A DNA stretch of 64,000 nt from positions 11,073,467 through 11,137,466 of the forward strand of contig CAMGYJ010000010.1 of NCBI GenBank assembly GCA_946122785.1. Reading direction: 5' to 3'. The stretch is from Linum tenue. Its lineage: Eukaryota > Streptophyta > Magnoliopsida > Malpighiales > Linaceae. Below are positions 53,388 through 64,000 of the stretch, one piece after another (the first letter of the stretch is position 1; each line of letters starts with the position of its first letter). The translations under genes and the position numbers were made by a program. A model generated the notes under the pieces. That model ran no database searches. It saw only the letters and a program-made list of their open reading frames with translations, and was not told the DNA's origin.

Positions 53388-54741
53388 ATTGCCCCTTAGT
53401 CGTGAAAAGCTGCGGATTTTGGCGGCTACTCTTTGCTATCTAATGGCTGAGCGGTCCTCATATTAATCGCTGTCTACCCTTTTGCCCCTGGCTGCCATAG
53501 AGACGTGGTTTTTCCAACCATCCTACGTAGTCTTATCTTCATTACGTTACTCGAATTCTCCCTTTCATTGAGCGATTCCGCTGTCCATCTTTGTCTATTG
53601 CGACGCTTCTCGTCTAAAACTTAAGCGATTCTGCTGTCCACCCCTCTTTGGTCTCCGTGTTCTCCTTTAAAACATGGACTGTGATGGATCACGCTTCTAC
53701 CTTGAAAACATGCTCGTAAGCGATTCCGCTGTCCATCTCTCTTTTGTCTATTGCGACGCTTCTCATCTGAAATTTGAGCGATTCCGCTGTCCACCCCTCT
53801 TTGGTCTCCGTGTTTTCTCCTTTAAAACATGGACTGTGATGGATCACGCTTCTACCTTGAAAACATGCTCGTAAGCGATTCCGCTGTCCACCCCCTTTTT
53901 ATTGCGTCGCTTCTCATCTGAAATTTGTGCGATTCCGCTGTCCACCCCTCTTTGGTCTCCGTGTTTTCTCCTTTAAAACATGGACTGTGATGGATCACGC
54001 TTCTACCTTGAAAACATGCTCGTAAGCGATTCCGCTGTCCACCCCCTTTTTATTGCGTCGCTTCTCATCTGAAATTTGTGCGATTCCGCTGTCCACCTCT
54101 CTTTTGTCTCTGCGGTTCTCCTTTAACACATGGGTTGTGATGGATCGCTCTCCTACTTTGAAAACATGCCTGTAAGCGACCGCGCTGTCCCTCTTGTTGC
54201 AACACTTCGTCAAACTCGAGCGACTACGCTGTCCACCCTCTTTGGTCTCCACGCTTTCTTTTTGGGTTGATTTGCTGGTAGGCGACTGCCCTGTCCTCCT
54301 TGTTGCCCCCTGTTATTATCTGCGTTCCATTTGAACCGCCTCTGTCGGTTCATCTTCCGCGCTCCTCAGTGCCGCGCATACGCCTCGCCATGTGTCTGAT
54401 CTCGGGCTTTGTGCTTTGACACGGGCAGCCTCACGTCCAATCGGTTGCCCGATTTTTGAATTTTCTAGGGTAGGGTTTACCCTAGGTCACTCAACCGTCG
54501 CTTTGCTACCCCCTGCTTCGTCTATTTATACTCGATTCTTCCTCTTCCCATTATTCTTTCACTCCCCCCCAGAACTTTCTCTTTGCTCTCTTCTGATTCT
54601 CTCGCCACAATTGCTCGGTGCTCTCGTTTTTCTCTCTCTTCTTATTTGCGAGATAACGTTTCTTTGTCTCCGACTAGAGCGGACTTTCTTGCTAAGCTCC
54701 GACGACGCCAGAAACAAGCGAAAAGGAAACTCCGACGACAA
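53388..54741. repeat. Tat-2 3' region: dimeric tandem array and antisense-gene leader
   Basis: The box GCGATTCCGCTGTCC starts at 53572, 53625, 53720, 53778, 53875, 53929, 54026 and 54080, then degenerate at about 54175, 54224 and 54279. Spacing alternates between about 54 and 96 bp, so the unit is a dimer of about 151 bp. Downstream, TCTATTTATA at 54521-54530 is a likely TATA box for the antisense gene, about 210 bp before its ATG. Confidence 0.85.
54521..54530 (+). promoter_or_regulatory. Candidate TATA box of the Tat-2 antisense gene
   Basis: TCTATTTATA on the strand of the antisense gene, with a CT-rich stretch downstream typical of a plant 5' leader. Confidence 0.5.
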
Positions 54742-57700
54742 ATGGCGATTGAATCCCAGAGCACTACCCCCTCCGATAGCCAAAACCAGAACCTCTCCGA
54801 TGACATCGCCGCCATTACGACTTCTAGCGATGTGGCCGCTACAGCTTCTGGTGACGCTCGGACTTCCAGCGCCGGCGTTAGCGTTCCTCGACCCTCTGCA
54901 AAGTCCGGCGGTAGTTCTGGTGGACCGCCATCTGGGAGTCTCCAAACAGTCCCAGGTACAATCTTATTCCTCCCTACTGTGCGGTTGTTTAGTATTAGGG
55001 TTTAGAATTGACTGCAGCACGCACGATATGTTTGGTACGGTTCATTTAGTGACACTTAGAAGGTCTTCGTTATGACCTTTTAGGGGTATAACTGGATCCG
55101 GCTCTTGACGTGGGTACGTCCGGCGGGCGGCGTGGGGCGTCCTCTTGGGTTGGAAATAACCTCGGGGACTTTAACTACTCTAAGGCAGAGAGCGAACCCC
55201 CCCATGATGCTCCTCTGGTTGCCCTATCCTCTGATAACGGCTACGAGGACCGCCCTGAGGATGAAGAGAGGGAATTATCCCCTTCATTGACGATGTCTGA
55301 TGCTCTGCCTGTGGGAGCTTTCCAAGCGATCCACGACACCACTTACCGCGTCCGACTACACGAGGACATGTGGGAGGGAGAGGCTGTTCCTCAGAGCGCA
55401 TACGAACAGGGACCGCCTAACAAGGCTGCGTACAAGCCTCATCAGGTCCTTCGTCAGCTGAAAACGCATAATCTTCCTGCTGAATGGGATTATGCGGCCC
55501 CATCCCCAATTGGGCGGTCTGGCTCCTGTCCGGACGGCTAGATTCCAATTCATGTGGAGCATCTCCGAATGGGTTTGACTTTCCCTATTGACCCCATTCT
55601 TACTCGGACGCTCCTCTTTTTGAACTGCACATTGGGGCGACTATCTCCTGGCATCATCTTCCACTCTATCGCTTTCAGAGCCTCTTGCGCGAAAATAGGC
55701 GAGACGCCCTCTTTTGACGCGTTTCGTCGGTTGTATAAGATGAGGGGTTCTGATAATTGTTGGTCCTGCTATCGTCGAGAATCGCGGGTTGGCATCGTTA
55801 GCGGGGCGCCAAAGCTGGATTCTCCCTGGTTCAACGAATACTTCTTTGCTCGCCCCAATGGTATCTGGTACTCCGGGGAAGTTGAGCCGCCGACCGGTTT
55901 CGCTCTCGGCGACAAGAAGGATTGGAATAATGATACCGACGGCTTGGAGCCCTTCAAGCCGTTAGTAAAGCAGCTCACGAGCGCTCTCCAAATTTGTCTT
56001 CCTCCCAAGGGCGATGATAATGCCGCGGATATTATTCGGCGCTTTCATGGTTAGTTATTTTCTCTTTGTGTTGACCACCTTTCTCATGCTCTTTACTTAT
56101 GTACTTATTCTACAGGTACTCGGTGGTATGCCTCTTCTGCTCGGCCACCCAAGCCTGGGAGCTCTGTCCCAGCTTCTTCTAATCCTGCTTCTGCTGACCG
56201 CCCTATGGCGACGGCCGCTTTGCACCATTCGCCATCTCAAAAGCAGCTGGTGGCCAGCCGCTCTGGGGTCTTAAAGCTGCCGGAGCCCGCTCTGACGAGG
56301 AACTCCACTAAGTGGCCCTTGGACATCACCACTTCAAAAGATCTGAGGTTGACCGCCGGGGAGGCTAAGCAGAAGGGGGTAATGCTCGAGAAGCCGACCA
56401 CCCCAATTGACTCGTACCTTGCGCCTAAGAAACAGAAAAGGACTTCCGTCGACACTTCTGTCTCTTTCTCTTCACAGGCGTCTCTGTATCCGGTCTCCGC
56501 TAAACGTGCCATGCACGTGATTACGGAAGGTTTGGCGGTCCCCGGGGACTTCACCCATGTCGCGGGAACGCCTGTGCTGACCTCCGATACAAAGCATCTA
56601 GCAGAGACGACCTCCCGCTTCTTCTTCGCAGTATGCGTTCTTCTTTTACCCGAACCGTCTTTGCCCCTTCTTACTACCATTTGCCCATTTGGTAACTTGT
56701 CATTTTGCAGACCCAATTTGGTTTAAACCAGATGATGTTGCACAACGACCGCCTTCAGAGTGACCTTTATGATGCGAACACCAAGGTCCTCAAGTTGGAG
56801 GATAAAATCTAGGAGGGCCGCGAAGGAGTGAAGAAGGAAGTGCGGGAGGAGGTCATGAAGGAGTAGGAGCAGGTCGTGAAGGCCAAGGACGCCGAGATTG
56901 CGGCGGGAAAAGAGTCGACGAGGAAAGCTGAAGAGGAGGCAGAGCGCTTACGGTCCGATCTCCACGACTCTCTGGCCCGAGAAAGCGCCTTACAGGCTGA
57001 GCTAGCCCAACTTCGTACTGAAAAGTCTGAGTTGCAGGACGCTAGAGAGGCCGATATGCTGAAAGCCGCCCAAGAGGCGAGGGCCGCGTTCTGGACCTCC
57101 GATGAATATCGGACCGCTGATGATGCGAAGTATAAGAAGCTGCTCCGCGATACTGTTGCTGCCATTCGCCACTGGTTCCGCCGCGAATATCCTGAGGTGA
57201 TGTGGGACACCAATTCAATATGGGATGCGGTTGAATTTTGGGGTGATGACGACATCAATTCGGAGTATGTGCCTTCGCTAGGGGTGGGCATACGGTTCGG
57301 TAAAACCGAACCTAACCGAACCGAACCGAATTCAAATCGAACCGAAACCGAATAACATTAATTCGGTTCGGAATTCGGAAGAGAAAAGGGTATATTTCGG
57401 AAACCAAGGTCCTTTCGACCGAACCGAATTTTCGAATTCCGAACCGATTTTCCGAATTACTATAATTGCAAGTTCCAAATGGTGGATTTTTTTGTTTATA
57501 CTTATTATGAGACTTAAATATTTGAATTATGTTAGTATTTTATGACTTATGTGTTGAAATATTTGATTTTATCATTGATAATGCATTTAATTGCATATTT
57601 ATTGTTTACATTAGGGGTGAAAAATAATTTAAAAGAGAAAAAATACAAGCTAACCTCACAAGTTCGGTTTTTCATACAAAACCGAACCGAACCAAATTAT

Positions 57701-57940
57701 AATTCGGTTTGAACCGACCGAACCGAATTATAATTCGGTTCGAATTCGGTTTGAGGTTTGATGGAACTCGGAAACCCGGTATACATTATTTCGGTTCGGT
57801 TTGAACCGAACCGACCGAATGCCCACCCCTAGCCTTCGCCAGAGGCGCCAGCCGCCGGTACAGCCGCCGAGCAGATGGAGACCGCTGAGAACACAGGGGG
57901 CGCCGAGACGGGGGAGGGGAACCGGAACATGGAATATTGA
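54742..57940 (+). pseudogene. Tat-2 antisense gene, four exons, with stops and an hAT MITE in the last exon
   Basis: Exons 54742-54955, about 55085-56049, 56116-56630 and 56711-57940 have GT-AG borders and phases 1, 1, 0, the same as in Tat-1. Exon 2 has LRMGLTFPIDPIL, CTLGRLSPG and PWFNEYFFA, matching GLRFPIDPIL, CTIGRLSPS and TWFNGFFF of Tat-1. Exon 4 is a charged coiled coil (KAEEEAERLRSDLHDSLARE and onward). Lesions: TAA at about 55091 just after the splice site, TAG at about 55539, and two TAG near 56811 and 56863. A 553-bp MITE sits at 57279-57831. Removing the MITE and one target copy would leave the frame in phase to the TGA at 57938. Function unknown. Confidence 0.8.
57279..57831. 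mobile_element. hAT-type MITE, 553 bp, inside the Tat-2 antisense gene
   Basis: Starts TAGGGGTGGGCATACGG and ends ATGCCCACCCCTA, with ACCGAACCGAA tracts. Perfect 8-bp duplication GCCTTCGC (57271-57278, 57832-57839). Confidence 0.94.
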
Positions 57941-58606
57941 AGGAACGGCTTTATTACCTTGTCTTTTTTCTTAACCTTTTTGTTCTGTTGTGAACTAAAT
58001 CTGCCATGGGCAGTGGATTTTCTGGCGTCTCCCTGAGATGTCTCTTATGGAATGTTTCCTTTATTTTTCTCCCATCCTGGTCATCATATTTAAGCGGTCT
58101 CTCTTTTTGGCGTGGTCATTTACTTAGGCTGCGACGTTTTGATGTGTTTTGCCTGTGGCGGCGGTTCCCCGCTTTGAAGCGGTCGAGCGTGTATGGCGTA
58201 CAGGAGCATGCCGAATTGCCAACGATTAGCAGCGATTTTTATCAGTTTTTATGGCTTTGGAGCGCTATGTTCTGCGACAGTAGTGTATTGTTATCGCTTA
58301 GGGGCGTGCCGTGTTCTGTGACAGTGCAGTACATTGTTATCGCTTTGGAGCGGTTCGTGGTTATTCTTTTGCTTTGAAGCATTATGCTTCGAGGCAGTTA
58401 ATCCGTAGTCGCTCGGGGGCGGTTTCTAGGAAATTTAAACGGTCTTGCATGGATTGTGCAAATGAGCGCTTGGTGGCGTTTTTAATCATTGAAATCTGCG
58501 CCACCACTAATGGTTGTGGTGGTTTTACATGGGGATCTCTCCCCCAAAATTAGACGCTTACAGCACTACACGTCTATCCCAAAAGACTCCGCGATCAGCG
58601 GAACAT
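57941..58606. other. Spacer between the converging Tat-2 genes
   Basis: Non-coding, with loosely repeated GCTTTGGAGCGGT / TTATCGCTT boxes. It is the counterpart of the GGGCGCAT-repeat spacer of Tat-1. Confidence 0.55.
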
Positions 58607-61600
58607 TTACCCTTCAAAGTATTTCTTCAAGTGAATGGCATTCCATGTCTTCGCTATTGGCTTCCCTCCATTGTAGCCAGTATGTATGTCGCTGCCCCTA
58701 GCTTTTCTCCGACTAGGTAGGGGCCTTCCCATGCGGCCGCCAACTTTCCATGTCCCTCCTTCTATTCGAAGTTCCTCTTTAGGACCATATCTCCTTCTTC
58801 CAGCGGTCTGGGCTTCACTTTGGCGTTGTATGCCTTTGCCACTTTCAGTTTCTCTTCTAGGGTTCTTACCAGGGCCTCGTCCCTTCTTGTTTCAACCATG
58901 TCCAACTGGTGGAGCAACTTCCTGTGATTGTCTTCTGAATCATAAGCCTGGACGCGGAGGGACGGCAACACTAGCTCTGTTGGTGCGACCACTTCCGAAC
59001 CATATGCAAGAGCAAATGGTGTCTCCCTAGTGGCCTGCTTGTAGTTTGTTCGATGTGCCCACAAGACGTGGGGAAGCTCCGCGGTCCACCCTCCTTTCGC
59101 CTCCTTCAGCCTCCTTTTAAGTCCTCGCAGAATCAGCTTGTTGGCTGACTCCACTTGCCCGTTCGCTTGAGGAAACGCCACGGATGCCATCTTGCAAGTA
59201 ATGCGGTTCTTTGCACAGAAGTTCTCAAAGGGTCTGCAGTCAAACTGTGTGCCATGATTAGTTATAATAGTGTGAGGTGTTCCAAACCTGATCATTGTTG
59301 TTGAACAGGAATTTCTGGATCTTGGCACTGGTGATTGTGTCCAGCGGTTCTGCCTCGATCCACTTTGTAAAGTAGTCGACCGCGACTACTAGATACTTCT
59401 TCCCCAACGGGGCTGTGGGGAAGGGTCCAAGCAGATCCAGGCCCCACTGTGCAAATGGCAATGGTCCCATGATCCTCTTCAGCTGTTCGCTTGGCAAGTG
59501 TTGCTTGCTCGCATGAATTTGACATTCATGACACTTCTGAACCGCCTCCAGTGTGTCCTTCTTCACTGTTGGCCAATAGTACCCCTGCAACAAGACCGTC
59601 CGCTCTAGGCTCCGCAGCCCAGAGTGCGTCGCACACGTTCCTTGGTGAATTTCCTTGACTACCCACTTGGCTTCCTCTGGGCCAAGGCATTTCAGATATG
59701 CCCCTGAGAAGGACCTCTTGCACAGCTGTCCTTCTACCATGGCGTAGTGCGCGGCTTTTCTCCTTAGCGCTTTGGCTAAGATTGTATCCTCGGGGACGAC
59801 ATCATTCTGCAAATAGTCGACCAAAGGAGATCGCCAGTCGCGATTCTCATCTTCCAGAACCATCACTTCACATGCTGGGACCGCTTCTTTTGTCACTGTT
59901 ATTCGACGTTCCCCTTCAAATTCCATGGCGGTTGCCAGCTTGGATAGGGCGTCCGCATGATGATTGTCTTCTCTTTTCACATGCTCCAGTTTCCAGGAGT
60001 CTAGCTGTGACAAGACTCCCTTTACTGTCCCCATTAACTTGGCGAGCGCCTCTTCCTTGACCTCATAGCTTTCCAGCACTTGGTTGACTACCAGCAATGA
60101 GTCGGAGTAAATGTGTAGATGAGCTGCCCCCATGTTAACCGCAATCCTCAATCCACTTAGGAGCGCTTCATATTACGCTACGTTGTTGGTTTTCAGCTCG
60201 AGAAACCGGTGAGATATTTCATGTACCACCCCTTTGGGCGTTTCGATGACGATTCCTGCTCCTGCTCCTCCTTTTCCGGCTGCTCCGTCAACGAAGAGAT
60301 GCCAGACTTTAGTCTCCTCCTCCACACTGTTAAGACTAAAACCCTCGGCGATGAAGTCTGCTAACACTTTCCCCTTGATGGAGGGTCGCGGAGCGTATGC
60401 AATATCGTACTCACTGAGCTCGATCGCCCATTTGGTCATTCGTCCCGACACATCCATTCCCTTCAAGATTTTTCTTAATGGGAGATTTGAGAGAATGACT
60501 ACTTGATGCTCTTGGAAATAGGGGCGGAGTTTTCTGGGAGCTGACACAACCGCTAAGACCACTCTTTCAATAGGCATGTAGCGTTTCTCCGCTGGGAGGA
60601 GCGCCTTGCTCACATAGTAGACGGGATGGTCTGAGCCATCGTCGTCTCTCCGGACCAGGACTGAACTGACTGCCTGATCTGAAACCGCCAGATAGAGATA
60701 CAAGGGCTCACCTTGTCGCGGGGCGCTTAGCACAGGTGGCGAGGTGAGCTGTTCTGTCAACTGAAAAAAAGCCTTGTCGCATTCCGCGCTCCACTGAGAG
60801 CGAGATGCTGACTTCTTCAACATCTGAAAGAAAGGTGAGCATTTGTCCGCTGCTCTTGGAATGAAACGGCTTAAGGCGGCCATCTTTCCATTGAATGCTT
60901 GAATCTCTTTAACGGTCTGGGGCAGTCTCAGGTTTGTGATAGCTTCTATCTGTTTTGGGTTTGCTTCTATCCCTCTCCCAGTGATCATGAATCCAAGGAA
61001 CTTTCCCGCCTTGGCGCCAAACACGCACTTGAGCGGGTTTAGGCGCAGGCGCTCCTTCCTCAAGCTCTCGAACGTCTGTCTTAAGTCCTTCAAGTGGTCT
61101 CCCTCCTTTTTGCTCTTAACCAAGACATCATTCACGTATGCTTCCACATTTCTCCCCAGCTGGCTCTTGAAGACCGCATCTATCATTCTTTGATATGTCG
61201 CTCCCGCGTTCTTTAGACCGAAAGGCATGACTGTGTAACAGAAGTTTCCCATGTGGGTCATGAATGCGGTCTTCTACTGATCCTCCTCGGATAGGCGGAT
61301 CTGGTGATAACCTGAGAACATGTCCAGGAAACTCAGACTCTCATGATTGGCGGTTGCGTCTATGAGTTGGTCGATTCTTGGCAGAGGATAGGCGTCCTTC
61401 GGGCAGGCCGCGTTTAGATTTGTGAAATCAATACACATTCGCCAAAGTCCCGAGGCCTTGCAAACGAAGACTGGGTTTGAGAGCCAAGTTGGGTACTTGA
61501 CCTCCCTTATGAAACCGGCTTTGAGCAACCGTCTTACTTCCTCCTCGAGTGCCATTTGCTTCTCCAGGGACGCGTTCCTTCTTCGCTGTTGAACGGGCTT

Positions 61601-63893
61601 TGCCTTGCTTTTCACCGACAGATGATGTTCCGCCAAATCTCTTGAGACGCCCGGCATGTCCTCGGAGGTCCATGCAAATAGGTCTTTGTACTCTTTGAGG
61701 AGTGCTAAGAGTTCTCTGGCTTTCTCCTCTGTGAGGTGAGAAGAGATTCTCACTTTCTTCTCTGGCGCCTCGCTGTCAAGTGTCACCTCCACGTCCCCTT
61801 CTACAGCCTCTGGGCGGGGGGTGCCCCCCTCGTGTGTCTACCATGTCCACCTCCAAGCTTTCTATGGTCGCCTGGTAGTACTCCTTTGCTTGTTCAGCAT
61901 TTCCTCTAACTCGCCCTACTCTTCCGCCTACTGGGAACTTGAGCATCTGGGGGCTAGTGGATGGAACCGCAGAAAATAACGATAGGAAACCGCGTCCCAA
62001 GATTGCGTTATACGCCGACGGACAGTCTGCCACATGAAAGTCCATCGAATGTGTCTTTGTTATATCTGCTTCCCCAATTGTTACCTGTAGTGTGACTATG
62101 CGTAGTACTCTGATCTTCGACCCTGAGAATCCTACTAGGCTCGTAGCAGAGGGTTTGAGATCCTGGACGCTCATCTTCATACTTTTGAGGGTCGAGTAGA
62201 ATAGAATATCCGCTGAACTGCCATTGTCAACCAAGGCCCTGGTGACTTTGAACTTCCTCGTTCTCAAGGAAATGACCAGCGGATCCTCAGCGCTTTCCTC
62301 CGAGGCCAGTTCAGAAGGCGTGAAGCTGATGTCCACTTGCTCGCTTCTATGGACGTTTAGACATTGTACTAGGCGCTCCCCTTCGTTCCTGGGCCTTTTG
62401 CGTCCACCCGCGATGGTTATGACCTCCACGTCATCTTCGTTGGCACGCGGTTGCCGGTGAGGAGGTGATCTTCTCGGCGGCAGCGGTGGAGGGTCCCGCC
62501 TGGGGGACCGCTCTCTTCTTTGCGATCTCGATCTCCTACGCTTGGGCGTGCGCGATCTCTTCCTTGGGCTTGGCGACCTCTCTTTATGGTGCCTTTGTTC
62601 TTGACGGTGCAGTCTAGTGTCTAGGCGACTCCTGAGATCTCCAGGCGCCAGGTATTTTAAACTGGCCTTGAATTCCCGACACTCCGTGGTGTCATGGGTG
62701 GGCATTTGGTGCCAGTCACACCACTTTCGATCCTCTTCCCTCCTATGCGTCTGATGCGCACCGCTGTCACCTCTTCGGTCCCTTCTTTCCTCCTAGCTGG
62801 TGGTGAAAACCTCCCTCCTGTTGTCTCAGTGTGTGAACCGCGACTTATAACTCCGCCGCTCTGGTGAGCGTCCTCTTCTTTTTGGCGATCCTCCCTTCTT
62901 CTTGTCTGACCTCTCCCTTGGGTTGGCACGCTTGGTAGCGTCCTCAACTACCATGGCTTCCTCAAGTAGGATCGCCTTTCTTACTAAGCGGTCCAGGTCG
63001 GGCCACTCCTTCAGGGTGTGTTCCTTTTTTATAAGCGCTCTTTGCAGCTCACTACTATGCGTAGACATACGTAGGTTCCCTGATGCCACACTTGGTGAGA
63101 TCCCATGCACTTCGCAGGCTATAGTGTTCCACCTATCGTAAAAATCTGTCAGCGACTCCTCCCCCCCTTGCTTACAATTGATCAGTGATGATACCGTCAG
63201 CTTCCTCCTCCTCTGGGATGCGAACTTCGAGGAGAAGAGAGTCGCGAACTGCTCAAAGTTTTCAATTATCCCTTCTGGCAGGGAGGTGTACCAAGTTCGA
63301 CACTGACTGCCGAATGTGACAGGGAACACTTTGCACAGATCAGCGTCCGTGGCATTGATGAGTTGCATCTTCAACATAAAAGCGCTCAAATGGTCGGCAG
63401 GGTCTGAGCTTCCATTATAAGCGGGCAGCCCGAGTGATGAGAAGTTTGGGGGAACTTGGGTTTTGAACAGGCTCTTAGCCAGAGGGTTTTGGAGGATGGT
63501 GGGACCCTTTGCCTTGCCATACGAGGGTCTGAGATGTTCTTCCAAAAATCCCAAGCTAAGATCCTCCGTTCCTTCTTCTTTATCGGACTCCCCGCCTTCT
63601 GTCCGAGCAGGGCTGTCGGGACCGTCTTCTTTTCCTTTTCCTTTGCTCGGTCGCTTTCCTGAACTTCCTGGCGTCTCGCTGTCCTTTTCTTTGAGCATGG
63701 CCAAAATTTGGCCCAAGCTCTCCTGCATGCTCGATATTTGTTGCCCTTGACTCTTTACGCGGTCCTCCATCTCCATTTCTTCCTCCACAATGGGCATTTC
63801 TAACCCTCGGATGCCGCTCATCTGCGCGTCTGGTGCGCGGGGGTTGCTTCTTTCTACCACGCCTTTGACAGGGGTGTTGGAGCTCCCATCCAT
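58607..63893 (-). pseudogene. Tat-2 Gag-Pol, multiply broken
   Basis: Pieces follow Tat-1 order. Gag (62826-63893): DPADHLSAFMLKM, FGSQCRTWY, then a frameshift near 62830 before MPTHDTTECREF. Protease (61776-62705): VDNGSSADILF, with Asn for Thr-Gly's Thr, then a shift near 61780. RT (60173-61792): FSGYHQI, a TAG near 61275, and AYVNDVLVKS, where the catalytic YVDD should be. RNase H is followed by the second RNase H (LFVDGAAGKGGAGAG, KTNNVA, then TAA near 60172). Integrase (59258-60151) has WGLDLLGPFP and shifts near 59300; HGTQFDC and PQANGQVESAN are in the next frame. A TAG near 58763 precedes the end TWNAIHLKKYFEG. The element cannot encode its own enzymes. Confidence 0.93.
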
Positions 63894-63913
63894 CCTTTCT
63901 TCAGTGCTATCTC

Positions 63914-63936
63914 TCGCCCCACGGTGGGCGCCGAAT
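63914..63936 (-). other. Tat-2 primer-binding site region
   Basis: Minus strand after the 5' LTR reads ATTCGGCGCCCACCGTGG, equivalent in place to the Tat-1 site and containing the usual GGCGCC core. Confidence 0.65.
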
Positions 63937-64000
63937 TGTTTGAGCCTAGAATGTTCTAGGCGGTTTTGTGAAGAACGAGAGAAGCGCCTGTTCCAGATGG
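63937..64000 (-). repeat. 5' LTR of Tat-2, cut by the window end
   Basis: Matches 52845-52908 with a single T/C difference and then leaves the window. Confidence 0.95.

Larger units (their letters stand above)
52845..64000 (-). mobile_element. Second Ty3/gypsy Tat-lineage element (Tat-2), decayed, right LTR cut by the window
   Basis: Minus orientation with the same plan as Tat-1: 3' LTR 52845-53387, tandem-repeat 3' region, antisense four-exon gene on the plus strand (54742-57940), gag-pol remnants (58607-63893), primer site, and a 5' LTR starting at 63937. The first 64 bp of the two LTRs differ at one base. Unlike Tat-1 the genes are full of stops and shifts. Confidence 0.93.

Noticed and set aside
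1..64000. tRNA, rRNA, snoRNA and microRNA genes
   Set aside because: I scanned by eye for tRNA-like and rRNA sequence and saw none that I could support; small RNA genes could be missed without a tool.

Overview
This is nuclear DNA of a flowering plant, most likely a eudicot. The evidence is spliced genes with GT-AG introns, plant-specific families (MAP65, phytocystatin, NF-YC, plant mobile domain) and a dense layer of plant transposable elements. I cannot fix the genus from sequence alone.

Four host genes look intact: a MAP65 microtubule bundler (minus, 3203-7818, 11 exons), a BCD1-type HIT zinc-finger protein for box C/D snoRNP assembly (plus, 20271-21992, 5 exons), a two-domain phytocystatin (plus, 45563-46684, 4 exons) and an NF-YC11/DRAP1-type histone-fold corepressor subunit (minus, 47181-50310, 6 exons). 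I built these models by hand; exon phases close and total coding lengths are multiples of three. A decayed plant-mobile-domain (PMD) gene fills the left edge (1-2510). They do not form a pathway; they are ordinary genes separated by transposons.

The rest is nested mobile DNA. 8-17 kb: a Mutator-like element (MULE) with a perfect 9-bp target duplication, then a Ty1/copia element whose leader holds a Pack-MULE carrying a FERONIA-like receptor-kinase fragment. 17-20 kb: a probable Ty3 LTR remnant, an orphan RNase H fragment and a mini-MULE. 22-26 kb: a decayed copia with an hAT MITE in it. 26.3-38.2 kb: a CACTA transposon split by a young 10.5-kb Ty3 Tat-lineage element (Tat-1) with an open 1763-codon polyprotein. 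38.5-45.5 kb: two abutting hAT-type elements, one containing a cinnamoyl-CoA-reductase-like fragment, then a 4-kb MULE with a broken transposase gene and two 33-bp-period arrays. 51-64 kb: two hAT MITEs and a second, decayed Tat element (Tat-2) running off the right edge.

The most interesting system is in the two Tat elements. Each carries, between pol and the 3' LTR and on the opposite strand, a four-exon gene. Intron positions and phases (1,1,0) are the same in both although the proteins have diverged strongly. Other notable points are the dyad 33-bp arrays at both ends of the 41.5-kb MULE, GGCGCC crowding in Tat-1, two hAT elements stacked in one 8-bp target, and MULE ends within about 320 bp upstream of three of the four host start codons.
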